DNA from: Candidatus Woesearchaeota archaeon
Lineage (GTDB): Archaea; Nanobdellota; Nanobdellia; SCGC-AAA011-G17; UBA489
Assembly (NCBI GenBank): GCA_016177265.1
Contig: JACOVP010000005.1
Coordinates: forward strand, 1-41,390
Length of the DNA: 41,390 bases
Direction: 5' to 3'
The notes beneath the pieces are model-generated. The model searched no databases. It was given only the letters and a program-made list of their open reading frames with translations, and was not told the origin of the DNA. The translations under genes were made by a program, and so were the position numbers. Below, one piece after another: positions 25,388-32,689 of this stretch; the stretch's first letter is position 1, and every line of letters begins with the position of its first letter.

Positions 25388-26386
25388 ATGGTATACATAT
25401 TCAAAAAACAAATAGGAGATAAAGCATACTATTACTTGCGAGCTTCCCAAAGAAAAGGAAACCAAGTAATAGCGAAAGATATAGCATATCTAGGTAGTAC
25501 CTTAGAAGAAGTAAAACATGCCCTGAATAATCTTCCAAGATACAAAGAGCAGATAAGAAAAGCCTACAAAACCATTAGAAATTTTCTTGAAGTAAACCAT
25601 TACCTAGAAAAGGCAACCCAACTCAAGCTAAAAAAAGACATATTTCTTGAACAGCAGCTCTTATCCATAGAAGCATGCAGAATACATTACAACACAACAT
25701 TCCTGCACCAACCAGTACTAACAAAACAAGAAATACTCAAGAATTTTATTATTGAGTTTGCTTTTAACACCACTGCAATAGAAGGAAATACTATAAAGCT
25801 TAATGAAGCAAGAAGTTTATTGCTAGACGGTTTAACTCCAAAAAATAAAACACTAAGGGAAATCTACGATCTGAAAAATACAGAGAAAGTATTCTTATGG
25901 CTGTTAGAAACAACAGGAAAGGTAACGCACGAGTTTATCATAAAGATACATAAAGAACTTATGGAAAATATTGATCCAAGAAGCGGTTATAGAACAACAG
26001 ATGTCAGAGTCATAAAAGCAAATTTTGAGGCGAGTCCTGCACCCTATGTAAAAATTGATATGGATCTGCTCTTACAATGGCTAGAAAAAAATAAAAACAA
26101 ACTCCATCCACTAGTTCTCGCAACCATCTTTCACCATAAATTTGAGAAAATACACCCGTTTATGGACGGCAATGGAAGAACAGGAAGAATGATATTGAAT
26201 TATATTCTGCTGAAAAACAAATATCCTCCCATAGTAATCAGAACCAAAAAAAGAGCTGAATATGTGCAAGCATTACGAGAAGCTGATACAGTAGGTCTAC
26301 TAGAAATAAAAAAAGAGAGATATCAAAAGCTTATAGCATATATGGCTGCGGAAATGAATGAAAACTATTGGAATATCTTCCTCTGA
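25388..26386 (+). CDS. fic: Fic/DOC-family protein AMPylase-like enzyme
   Basis: This 332-residue protein has the Fic active-site motif HPFMDGNGRTGR (residues 256-267) that transfers AMP to a target hydroxyl. It also has an inhibitory helix motif TTAIEGN at about 128-134, placing it in the class with its own N-terminal inhibitor. The first 100 residues look like the N-terminal region of stand-alone archaeal Fic proteins. A leaderless start is supported by the TATA box. The gene sits alone between two imperfect 43-bp direct repeats (25314-25356 and 26385-26427), so it may have arrived as a discrete unit. The target is unknown. Confidence 0.9.
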   Translation: MVYIFKKQIGDKAYYYLRASQRKGNQVIAKDIAYLGSTLEEVKHALNNLPRYKEQIRKAYKTIRNFLEVNHYLEKATQLKLKKDIFLEQQLLSIEACRIHYNTTFLHQPVLTKQEILKNFIIEFAFNTTAIEGNTIKLNEARSLLLDGLTPKNKTLREIYDLKNTEKVFLWLLETTGKVTHEFIIKIHKELMENIDPRSGYRTTDVRVIKANFEASPAPYVKIDMDLLLQWLEKNKNKLHPLVLATIFHHKFEKIHPFMDGNGRTGRMILNYILLKNKYPPIVIRTKKRAEYVQALREADTVGLLEIKKERYQKLIAYMAAEMNENYWNIFL

Positions 26387-26427
26387 ATATACCACTTACA
26401 AAAGAAATAGTAAATGTAGAGGGTAAA
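26385..26427 (+). repeat. Right copy of imperfect 43-bp direct repeat flanking fic
   Basis: This copy begins inside the fic stop codon and matches the left copy in the GAATATACC start and the TGTAGAGGGTAAA end. It lies about 39 bases before the TATA box of the DUF4383-like gene, unlike the left copy, which touches a TATA box. Confidence 0.7.
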
Positions 26428-26508
26428 ACAAGAGAGTAGTTCTTTTCAGCAAGTGGTAACGTAACTTTATATAGACAAAAAGAGAGTGTTTTCCAAGAAA
26501 TTGGGGGG

Positions 26509-26865
26509 GTGAAGACCATTTCAAAGAATCAAAAACAATGTGCTACCTGGATAGGCGCTATATTACTCGTTGTAGGTCTGTTAGGGTTTGTGACGGGTGA
26601 TATGGTTCTGTGGTTTAGTGTGAACGGCACGCATACCTGGATACATCTCTTATCTGGTATTATTGGTTTGTTTGCAGGCTTAAGTGCAAAAGGTGCTTAT
26701 GCAGGAACCTACAATAAAACCTTCGGTGTTATCTACCTTGTCATTGCTGTTTTAGGTTTCCTCAGCATTGGAGGCATAGTGGATTGGTTAGCACTGAATG
26801 CAGCAGATAACTGGTTGCACTTGGTTATTGGTGCTGTCGCAGCATGGGTTGGCTTCAAAGCGTAA
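26509..26865 (+). CDS. DUF4383-like small membrane protein, start codon uncertain
   Basis: This 118-residue protein resembles the DUF4383 family. It has four predicted membrane helices, about residues 12-30, 43-60, 68-86 and 98-117, with repeated WIHLLSG / WLHLVIG motifs. Function is unknown. The frame begins at GTG 26509, but that codon is part of a run of seven Gs. The next in-frame candidate is an ATT (26518) lying 5 bases after GGGGGTGA, a near-perfect Shine-Dalgarno match. A TATA box (TTTATATA, 26466-26473) puts the transcript start near 26495. Confidence 0.75.
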   Translation: MKTISKNQKQCATWIGAILLVVGLLGFVTGDMVLWFSVNGTHTWIHLLSGIIGLFAGLSAKGAYAGTYNKTFGVIYLVIAVLGFLSIGGIVDWLALNAADNWLHLVIGAVAAWVGFKA

Positions 26866-26867
26866 TT

Positions 26868-26891
26868 AAATTTTTTTCTTTTTATTTTTTA
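26868..26891 (+). terminator. T-rich terminator after the DUF4383-like gene
   Basis: Just after the stop codon lie runs of seven, five and six Ts, typical of archaeal T-tract termination. The run overlaps the end of the convergent aminotransferase gene, whose C-terminal Lys-rich codons are its complement. Confidence 0.5.
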
Positions 26892-28039
26892 TATTTCTTC
26901 ACAAACTTCTCCATCCGCTCCAGAGCAGTTTCAATCTTCGGCAACGCAGTGGCATAGCTGCAACGAATGTATCCTTCCCCATAGCTCCCAAATTCTTTTC
27001 CCGGCACCACAGCAACCTTTGCTTCTTGCAGCAGATGGAATGCAAACTTAAAGCTATCATCAGTGATATGTTTGATGTTGGAAAACGTATAGAACGCCCC
27101 ATGCGGATTCACTGTCGCTAGCCCTATGTCATTCAGCCTTTTTACTATAACTTTTCTCCGTTTGTCATACTCCCTCCTCATGCTCTCAATGTACTTGTCG
27201 TCAATCGTTAATGCCTTTGCTGCCACCATCTGGCTTAGTGTTGGTGCACACAACGTCGTATAGATGTGCGTCTTCGTCATCGCATCAATCAGTAATTTTG
27301 GACCGACCGCATACCCAACTCGATACCCGCACATCGCATAACTCTTGCTGAAGGTATAGAACGAAACCGTGTATTTTTCCATGCCATTCAGACTCCCAAT
27401 ACTAATATGTGGTTTATTATAGACAATCCGCTCATACGCCTCATCACTAAAAATGTAGAGATTGAAATCACGCGCAATCGTTGCTATCTCCTCTAACAAC
27501 TTTTTGCTCAACACATTCCCCGTTGGATTAGATGGCGTGTTAATCATGATTGCTTTTGTTTTCTTAGGATCAATTAATTTTCTTAAGTCATCCGGATCGA
27601 TATTCCAGTCATTACTTTCATGCAGCTGCAATGGCACAGGAAAAGCGTCAAACAGTTCAAACATCGGTAAATACCCCAAGAAACTTGGATTGGGAATGAT
27701 GACCTGCTCAGCGACATCACAGGTGCATGCCGTTGCCAACAATAATGCCTCTTGACTCCCGCAGGTCACGATAATGTTATCTGGATGCGCTGTAATCTTA
27801 TTTTCTTTCTTGAGTTTTTTAATAATGGCTTCTTTTAACTCTTTTCTACCACCAGGAGCACTGTAATGGTTGCACTTGTCAGCAAACTGCTTCGTAAATT
27901 CGACTATAGGTTGCGGAGCAGACATGTCAGGTTCCCCCGGCCCGAGTGACACTACTGATTTATCTTCAGCAGCTAGTTTTATCAATTTAGAAATGACAGC
28001 ATCAGGTAACTGTACTTCTCGTTCTGCTATGTGCACCAT
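26882..28039 (-). CDS. Class I/II aminotransferase (aspartate/aromatic type)
   Basis: This 385-residue PLP enzyme has fold type I motifs: GPGEPDMSAP, GSQEALLLA, NTPSNPTGNVLS, SDEAYERIVY, the Schiff-base Lys in FSKSYAMCGYRVGY, and the carboxylate-binding Arg in YIRCSYA. The residue pattern fits archaeal aspartate or aromatic aminotransferases; exact substrates cannot be assigned. The ATG at 28039 has a TATA box (TTTAAAT near 28061-28068) about 26 bases upstream, so the transcript is probably leaderless. It converges on the DUF4383-like gene. Confidence 0.9.
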   Translation of the reverse strand: MVHIAEREVQLPDAVISKLIKLAAEDKSVVSLGPGEPDMSAPQPIVEFTKQFADKCNHYSAPGGRKELKEAIIKKLKKENKITAHPDNIIVTCGSQEALLLATACTCDVAEQVIIPNPSFLGYLPMFELFDAFPVPLQLHESNDWNIDPDDLRKLIDPKKTKAIMINTPSNPTGNVLSKKLLEEIATIARDFNLYIFSDEAYERIVYNKPHISIGSLNGMEKYTVSFYTFSKSYAMCGYRVGYAVGPKLLIDAMTKTHIYTTLCAPTLSQMVAAKALTIDDKYIESMRREYDKRRKVIVKRLNDIGLATVNPHGAFYTFSNIKHITDDSFKFAFHLLQEAKVAVVPGKEFGSYGEGYIRCSYATALPKIETALERMEKFVKKYKK

Positions 28040-28105
28040 ACTTCCTTTGGGTTAGAAGAGATTTAAATAGCCTCTGTTGTAATACGGGAGTGGGAAAAGA
28101 AAAAA

Positions 28106-28483
28106 TCATGCGGGCTGTAAGAGTTCTGCTACTCTCTCTTCAAGGTGAGCACCACGAATTAAACGCCATGCCAATCGATCACGGTCATGAAGCTGTGTTA
28201 AGTTCCTACAACCAAGTTTGGCTATATAAAGCATAAGAGTGGAGCAGGTAAGGTAATCTTTTCGTTTTAACCCATGGGATATTGCAAGGCGATGGAGATC
28301 TGTTGCTTGACTTCGAAGATGGATAACAACACCGGGATTGATCTCTCCTAGTTCACATAAGAAATCTACAGTTTCTGACTCGCTCAGAGCTGGTCTAAAG
28401 GAAGTAGTATTGCCAGAATGGTGAACATAACCGAGAAGTATGTGATTATAATAAATTTGTCGCCCTAATGATGTCTTTTCCAT
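28106..28483 (-). CDS. Hypothetical protein, about 125 residues, with possible leader peptide
   Basis: I do not recognise this protein. It is helical and rich in His, Leu and Arg, with no membrane segment. Start codons in frame are ATG 28489 and ATG 28483, and the frame extends to a TTG at 28501. I favour 28483 because the stop of a seven-codon upstream frame overlaps it as TAATG. The predicted transcription start is near 28506, at the first base of that small frame. Confidence 0.55.
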   Translation of the reverse strand: MEKTSLGRQIYYNHILLGYVHHSGNTTSFRPALSESETVDFLCELGEINPGVVIHLRSQATDLHRLAISHGLKRKDYLTCSTLMLYIAKLGCRNLTQLHDRDRLAWRLIRGAHLEERVAELLQPA

Positions 28484-28506
28484 TAACATCCCCCCCAACA
28501 ATGCAT
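28483..28506 (-). CDS. Possible seven-residue leader peptide MHCWGGC
   Basis: An ATG at 28506 lies exactly at the leaderless spacing from a TATA box (28528-28535, centre 25-26 bases away). It encodes MHCWGGC and ends with TAA at 28483-28485, overlapping the ATG at 28483 of the next gene as TAATG. It contains a run of seven Gs; one extra G would fuse it in frame with the downstream gene. It may be a true leader peptide, a frameshift site or the result of a homopolymer error. Confidence 0.4.
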   Translation of the reverse strand: MHCWGGC

Positions 28507-28527
28507 AGAAAAAGAAGAAAACACAAC

Positions 28528-28535
28528 TATATAAA
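28528..28535 (-). promoter_or_regulatory. TATA box upstream of the leader peptide
   Basis: TATATAAA on the plus strand is centred 25-26 bases from the ATG at 28506 and 48-49 bases from the ATG at 28483. This is why the small frame is taken seriously. Confidence 0.55.
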
Positions 28536-28542
28536 GACTTCG

Positions 28543-29415
28543 CTACGTCAAAATCTCCACCACTTTCGTGAAGATCAAATGAAAGTATTTCTCTGCAAAA
28601 TCCCTTCTCGGCTTGCTATAGTGGTCTAAATAATAGGTTATAAAAGGTCCGCATTTTCGCAAGATCTCCTGCATGTTCAGGTTGTAGCATCGGGCAATAT
28701 AGCGTAAGAGTTTCTTGGCTTGCTGTTCCTTATACTTCTTGAAAGGCAGAATCACTGACAGCAGAGAAAACTCAAAGTGCAACACAATACCTAAAATGTG
28801 TGGGTCTTTCTTGACTGCTCGTTTCAGTTTATCATAGAACACTGGCCGTGGACAAATCTTTTTCATCGAAAATTCCCGTTCATAGTAGTGGAGCAAGTGC
28901 TGTCCATAACCCCGTTGAATGAGCGCTGCATTCGTATACAAATCCTTCAATAACAAGACTGCATACTGTCCTATGTTTTCCAGCAGAGGAATGAATCGTT
29001 TTTGTTGCAACCTTGTCAAGAGATTGCTGTACAGTCGCAACACTTTTCTATACGATTGATGTAGTGGATAATAAGTTCCTTTCCGCATATGCTCAAGATG
29101 CATCAGTTCATGTAACAATAATCCCTCTAATGCTTGGGCATCACGCAGTAGAAAACGGTTGAAAGAAGTCAAGATGATGAGAACTAAAAACTCTTTTCCA
29201 TAGTGATAAGAAAAAGAAACCTTCTCTACAGCGCACATGCGACGAACATAATCCCTATCTTTCCGAGGAAAAGAATGCAGAATGCTGGATACATCCTGAT
29301 GCTCGTCAACAACATACACATGCACGTCCTGAGGAACACGAAGCAGCTTCTGCACTTTCTCAAGTGAACGGTGAAAGTACGGTTCTGATAAATCCCCTAA
29401 CAACGTGAGATGCAT
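28543..29415 (-). CDS. HExxH-motif protein, DUF5781-like putative metallopeptidase
   Basis: This 290-residue protein contains a zincin motif, LLLHELMHLEH, with His102, Glu103 and His106. The following Glu/His residues could supply the third metal ligand. The rest of the sequence is helical, basic and without signal peptide, so it acts in the cytosol. The family match (DUF5781-like) is from general appearance and not certain. A TATA box (TATTTAAAG near 29436-29444) lies about 26 bases before the ATG at 29415, which supports a leaderless start. Confidence 0.65.
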   Translation of the reverse strand: MHLTLLGDLSEPYFHRSLEKVQKLLRVPQDVHVYVVDEHQDVSSILHSFPRKDRDYVRRMCAVEKVSFSYHYGKEFLVLIILTSFNRFLLRDAQALEGLLLHELMHLEHMRKGTYYPLHQSYRKVLRLYSNLLTRLQQKRFIPLLENIGQYAVLLLKDLYTNAALIQRGYGQHLLHYYEREFSMKKICPRPVFYDKLKRAVKKDPHILGIVLHFEFSLLSVILPFKKYKEQQAKKLLRYIARCYNLNMQEILRKCGPFITYYLDHYSKPRRDFAEKYFHLIFTKVVEILT

Positions 29416-29451
29416 AGAAAATATAAAAAAGTAATGCTATTTAAAGATACA

Positions 29452-30105
29452 CTATGGTCTTCCAGGTACATAGTGATGTCCTAAACATCTGGCTTCATAC
29501 CTTCTCTCTTGAACAACATCTTTGCCTCCAACGATAATTAAATCATCCCCATAAGGAACTGGTTCTCCATCGGGAAATAACCGTTGGGTAAAATAAGCAT
29601 CTTTGCCGCAACGTCGTTCCCCAGCATGACGTTTGTAAGCACAATACGCTGTCAATGATCGAATCAGTTGGGCATATGCCAGTAATTCACCCATGTGTCT
29701 CTCTGATGTCCTGAATGGAAAAGGTTCCCCTCGAAAGCTTAAATTGAGACCGCTGGCAATCACCATAATATCTCGCTTCATCGTCAGCTCACGACAAAGA
29801 TCTACAATCTTCCCATCCAAGAACTGTATTTCATCAATACCTACAACCCGAATACAAGGCTTCTCTTCTAGTACTGCAAGAATATCCTCTGCGAAAGCAG
29901 CAGTAAGACAAGGAAGCATTGCATTATTATGGGAAACCACCTTGCTTTCTCCCGTATAGCGGGTGTCCAAAGATGGTTTAAACAAAAGCACTTTTGGAGA
30001 AGCCTCTGTATGCTCATATCTGAACATCTCCCTATGAATTCTATCGCGAAGTCGCTCTGTTTTTCCAGAAAACATGCACCCCGTAATAACCTCTAACGTA
30101 GCCAT
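29452..30105 (-). CDS. tdk: Thymidine kinase (type II)
   Basis: The enzyme phosphorylates thymidine in nucleoside salvage. The P-loop GCMFSGKT is at residues 9-16, followed by a basic region, the Walker-B-like GIDEIQFLDG, and the thymidine-lid region GLNLSFRGEPF. The zinc site is altered: instead of the usual CxxC near CxxCG, it reads YCAYKRHAGERRCG with a later CxxH (RCLGHH). The frame runs up to 30150, but ATG 30105 is the better start because a minus-strand TATA box at about 30127-30135 is centred 26 bases upstream and MATLEVITG gives the standard N-terminus. Confidence 0.88.
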   Translation of the reverse strand: MATLEVITGCMFSGKTERLRDRIHREMFRYEHTEASPKVLLFKPSLDTRYTGESKVVSHNNAMLPCLTAAFAEDILAVLEEKPCIRVVGIDEIQFLDGKIVDLCRELTMKRDIMVIASGLNLSFRGEPFPFRTSERHMGELLAYAQLIRSLTAYCAYKRHAGERRCGKDAYFTQRLFPDGEPVPYGDDLIIVGGKDVVQERRYEARCLGHHYVPGRP

Positions 30106-30582
30106 ACACTTAAAAAGACAGTGAAGATTTATAAAAATGAGTATACTCAACTATATAAAAAGGTCAAATTCCTCTGTTTCCAGCCAAAAAGAAGCTATTC
30201 TATCCATTTCTCAAACACCAGCGATAAGTATTTATACGAGTTCTGCTATAGAGGGTAGTGAGGGGGTTGAGACAGAAAACCTAGAGTGTGAAAAGAGTCC
30301 TCTCTCTCATGCTCATAGTCATAGGAACCGGGTAGGGTGGGTTTTCTGCTATGTCTTTTCCCTAACACCTCTTTTCCCCACTCTACCTCTTCCTTGACAA
30401 TTCTGGTCTTGGTGCATTCCAGTTCAAGGCTTATAGCCTGGCCCGTGCTCGAAAACTGATAGCTGGCGGACTGTCCTCCAGGTAGCCCCGTTACCACAAG
30501 TGCGTGGGGGGTAGTGGGCTGGACTCTACCCCAGGGTGGGGGAATGGTAGTGACAGGATCTGCTCGGGGGAGGAACGAGACC
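30106..30582. other. Non-coding stretch at the left edge of the GC-rich island
   Basis: I see no convincing protein gene here. Base composition shifts from AT-rich (before about 30240) to GC-rich (after about 30420). It contains the thymidine kinase promoter, TATA-like sequences on the plus strand near 30150-30160 and 30229-30236, a possible structured RNA (30251-30389), an inverted repeat AGGCT-TAT-AGCCT at 30427-30439 and a hairpin GGGGTAG/CTACCCC around 30507-30532. The frames on either strand have biased but undistinguished translations and I do not call them. Confidence 0.6.
30251..30389 (+). ncRNA. Candidate structured RNA with nested helices
   Basis: The two ends can pair (GAG-GTAG-GAGGGG with CCCC-CTAC-CTC, allowing a bulge and two mismatches). 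A nine-base internal helix pairs 30273-30281 with 30340-30348 perfectly. A TATA box at 30229-30236 predicts a start near 30259, slightly inside the outer helix. No known RNA family is recognised, and the strand is chosen from the TATA box only. Confidence 0.28.
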
Positions 30583-32040
30583 ATGGAGATCGAGTACATT
30601 GACGTGAACGAGGTGGAGAAACGCTTCAGGCAGGCGCTGGCGAGGTTTGAGCAACGGCCGGACGTGAGCGAGGGGAACAAGGAGCTGCTCAAGCGGTTTC
30701 TGCGGGAATCATTCTTGGGGAAGACGAATCCTGGGCGGGCGAAGAAGCGAGTCGGCTTCTCGCGACTGCAGGGCTACTTGAACTACCTGTCGACCTTGAT
30801 CCGGTTCGTCCGCAAGGACCTGGACCAGGTGACGCAGGGAGACATGGAGGGCTTCATCGAGGCGCTCGAGCGGAATGAGATCCTGTCCATCCGGCCCATC
30901 ATGTATGGTCGTTCAGGATGGAAGGTCGCGAACACCCCCTTCAGCAAGAGCCACAAGCTCCACCTCAAGATGGCTGTCCGGAAGTTCTATCGGTGGCTCC
31001 TGGGCAACAATCGGGAATACCCGCCCCTGGTGGACTGGATTGAAGTGCTCCCTGTGCACCAGGAGATCCCTGCGCTCACGGAGGAGGAGGTCAGGCAGCT
31101 GCTCGGAGCCTGTTCAAGGACCGTGCACCGCGCCCTGATCCAGATGCTCTTTGACGGTGGCTTTCGGATCGCGGAGCTCCTGAATGTGCGGCTGTGTCAT
31201 GTCCAGCTCCAGTGCGTCGACGAGGAGGCCGGGCGGAAGTGCTTCCTCGTCCGCATCCCCTTCTCGAAGACCATGCCGCGAACCATTGTTCTCCCCATGG
31301 AGACCACGACCCGATGGTTGTCCTTGTGGCTCGCAGAGCATCCTGCGCAACCTGAAGTCCGGGAGGATGGCACGATCCAGTGCGACCAACTCCAAGCCCA
31401 GCTCTTTCCCATGCCGGTGAAGCGAGCTCGCACCATCCTGAAGACAGCAGGGAAACGGGCTCTGGCCAAGCGGGTCTATCCCCACCTGATCCGCCACACC
31501 TCTGCCACTTACTGGGCGAACCGCCTTCCCTACTTCAAGTTCTGCAAGCGCTTCGGCTGGACATTGACGAGCAAGATGCCCCAGCGCTACATCGACCGCC
31601 AAGGGATTGATGACCTGGACGTGGCCAGGATCTATCGGCAGACCAAGACGCCGCGGCAACCCCAGAGTGCTCCATCACTGCCATGTCCCGCGCTTGAACG
31701 GGAGGAACCTGACCCTCGCCAGACCGTTGAAGCGGATGGCCCCCCTCCACTACTGAATGAAAGGAGTGAGGGTCGAGGGCGAGCTCCAACACCGCAGGCG
31801 CCACCTCATAGTGACCTCGAACGCCTCGAGCGTCTCGGCCAGGTGCTGTTGCAGGAGCTGTGGCGACTGAAGGATGGGCAGACCGAAAACGGAACACCGG
31901 CAGAACGGGCAACAACCCTCAATACTACGCCCGTCGACGCATCGGAGGGAATGGATAGACGCCCCCGTGAACCGCTCCCTCCATGGACAACAAATCATCG
32001 GCAGGTTGTGAAGCAACAACGGAGCGTCGGATCCTGGTGA
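30583..32040 (+). CDS. Tyrosine recombinase / integrase with proline-rich C-terminal tail
   Basis: This 485-residue site-specific recombinase has the catalytic set Arg195 (DGGFRIAELLNV), Lys229 (FSKTMPR), His301-x-x-Arg304 (PHLIRHTSATYW), Trp326 at the His/Trp position, and the nucleophile Tyr336 in MPQRYIDRQG. A core-binding domain occupies about residues 1-155. After the catalytic domain comes an extra tail of about 130 residues, rich in Pro, Arg and Glu, of unknown use. I chose the ATG at 30583, with GGGAGGA upstream, over earlier in-frame starts. It is probably the enzyme that integrated the surrounding GC-rich island. Confidence 0.9.
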   Translation: MEIEYIDVNEVEKRFRQALARFEQRPDVSEGNKELLKRFLRESFLGKTNPGRAKKRVGFSRLQGYLNYLSTLIRFVRKDLDQVTQGDMEGFIEALERNEILSIRPIMYGRSGWKVANTPFSKSHKLHLKMAVRKFYRWLLGNNREYPPLVDWIEVLPVHQEIPALTEEEVRQLLGACSRTVHRALIQMLFDGGFRIAELLNVRLCHVQLQCVDEEAGRKCFLVRIPFSKTMPRTIVLPMETTTRWLSLWLAEHPAQPEVREDGTIQCDQLQAQLFPMPVKRARTILKTAGKRALAKRVYPHLIRHTSATYWANRLPYFKFCKRFGWTLTSKMPQRYIDRQGIDDLDVARIYRQTKTPRQPQSAPSLPCPALEREEPDPRQTVEADGPPPLLNERSEGRGRAPTPQAPPHSDLERLERLGQVLLQELWRLKDGQTENGTPAERATTLNTTPVDASEGMDRRPREPLPPWTTNHRQVVKQQRSVGSW

Positions 32041-32100
32041 ACCACGTGCCGCAGAATGCGCGGGATGAAGAGAACGCATGTCCTTCTCAGCCCGCGAGCG

Positions 32101-32355
32101 CTAGAATTTGTACGCATCGTGGCGGTGCCGAAGCGACCGAATGAACAGTTCATCAGAAGCACGGTCATGGTCGACGAACAGGCGGTAGGAACCGATGCGG
32201 ATCTTTCCGAAGTCAACACCCTCAAGATGCTCGATGTAACGGAGGACGTCCTTGGCGATGTCCCTGTGAAGCTTCTTGAGAATCCGTGCGCGGACATGGT
32301 GCTCAAGCTTATCTAAGGTGTCTTGAGCTTCCGGACCCCATCTAATCGACGTCAT
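32101..32355 (-). CDS. relE: RelE/ParE-family toxin
   Basis: This 84-residue protein has the RelE/ParE fold pattern: an N-terminal strand (SIRWGPEAQDTLDKL), two helices, then IRIGSYRLFVDHD and LFIRSLRHRHDAY. The Arg residues in KIRIGSYRLFV and the C-terminal RHRHDAY resemble those of archaeal mRNA interferases. Its start overlaps the antitoxin stop by 4 bases (ATGA), so the pair is translationally coupled. It probably stabilises the island. Confidence 0.88.
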   Translation of the reverse strand: MTSIRWGPEAQDTLDKLEHHVRARILKKLHRDIAKDVLRYIEHLEGVDFGKIRIGSYRLFVDHDRASDELFIRSLRHRHDAYKF

Positions 32356-32564
32356 TGCACGTCGTACTTCTTGATCAGGTCCTCGTTGCTCACAAACTCA
32401 GTTCGTTTACGACGACGCGATGCTGCGACTTCGGCAATCACATCGTCCGCCACGCGGAGGTCGTCTTCGTTGACAGCGTCCTGCATGAGGAGGCGGAGCT
32501 GACGAACTTCTTTCCGGAGGCCGTGCAGTTCGCGGTGGACTTGCTGGAGCGTTACCGTTGTCAT
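32352..32564 (-). CDS. relB: Antitoxin partner of the RelE-like toxin
   Basis: This 70-residue, highly charged helical protein (HRELHGLRKEVRQLRLLMQDAV) precedes the toxin and overlaps it by 4 bases. The coiled-coil N-terminus and acidic/basic C-terminus resemble archaeal RelB-type antitoxins. A TATA box (32587-32594) is centred 26-27 bases before the ATG at 32564, so the transcript is leaderless. A repeated motif GAGCATCTCAG lies upstream, in the region shared with the divergent HerA operon. Confidence 0.8.
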   Translation of the reverse strand: MTTVTLQQVHRELHGLRKEVRQLRLLMQDAVNEDDLRVADDVIAEVAASRRRKRTEFVSNEDLIKKYDVQ

Positions 32565-32586
32565 GAAACTCTGGAAGAGGCGCTCC

Positions 32587-32594
32587 TATAAAAA
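32587..32594 (-). promoter_or_regulatory. TATA box of the relBE operon
   Basis: TATAAAAA on the plus strand (TTTTTATA on the minus) is centred 26-27 bases upstream of the antitoxin ATG. It shows that archaeal promoter spacing is kept inside the GC-rich island. Confidence 0.6.
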
Positions 32595-32622
32595 GATTAC
32601 GCTTGGCGCTAGGAAGGAGAGC

Positions 32623-32633
32623 GAGCATCTCAG
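32623..32633 (+). promoter_or_regulatory. Motif GAGCATCTCAG, possible operator before the HerA operon
   Basis: This 11-base motif recurs exactly at 36798-36808. Here it ends 7 bases before a TATA box (CTTATAAG, 32641-32648). The GAG-CAT-CTC part is a short inverted repeat. It also lies in the interval shared with the divergent relB promoter, so it may be a regulator or TFB-associated site. Confidence 0.4.
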
Positions 32634-32640
32634 GTGATGG

Positions 32641-32648
32641 CTTATAAG
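32641..32648 (+). promoter_or_regulatory. TATA box of the HerA operon
   Basis: CTTATAAG is centred 45 bases before the HerA ATG at 32690, predicting a leader of roughly 19 bases, unlike the leaderless promoters elsewhere in the window. Confidence 0.45.
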
Positions 32649-32689
32649 GAATGGATCGACCGAAGGGCGAATAGTGAGAACCCTGTCCG

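Noticed and set aside
30290..30545. Possible RNase P RNA on the minus strand, from GAGGACAGTCC near 30467-30477 and AGCAGAAAACCC near 30342-30353.
   Set aside because: The pairing expected for the conserved P4 helix does not form between the two segments, and the other conserved RNase P blocks are not visible between them.
30246..30692. Minus-strand open frame of 148 codons across the left island edge.
   Set aside because: It covers the integrase start on the other strand, has no recognisable domain and crosses the composition boundary; it is probably a chance frame in GC-rich DNA.
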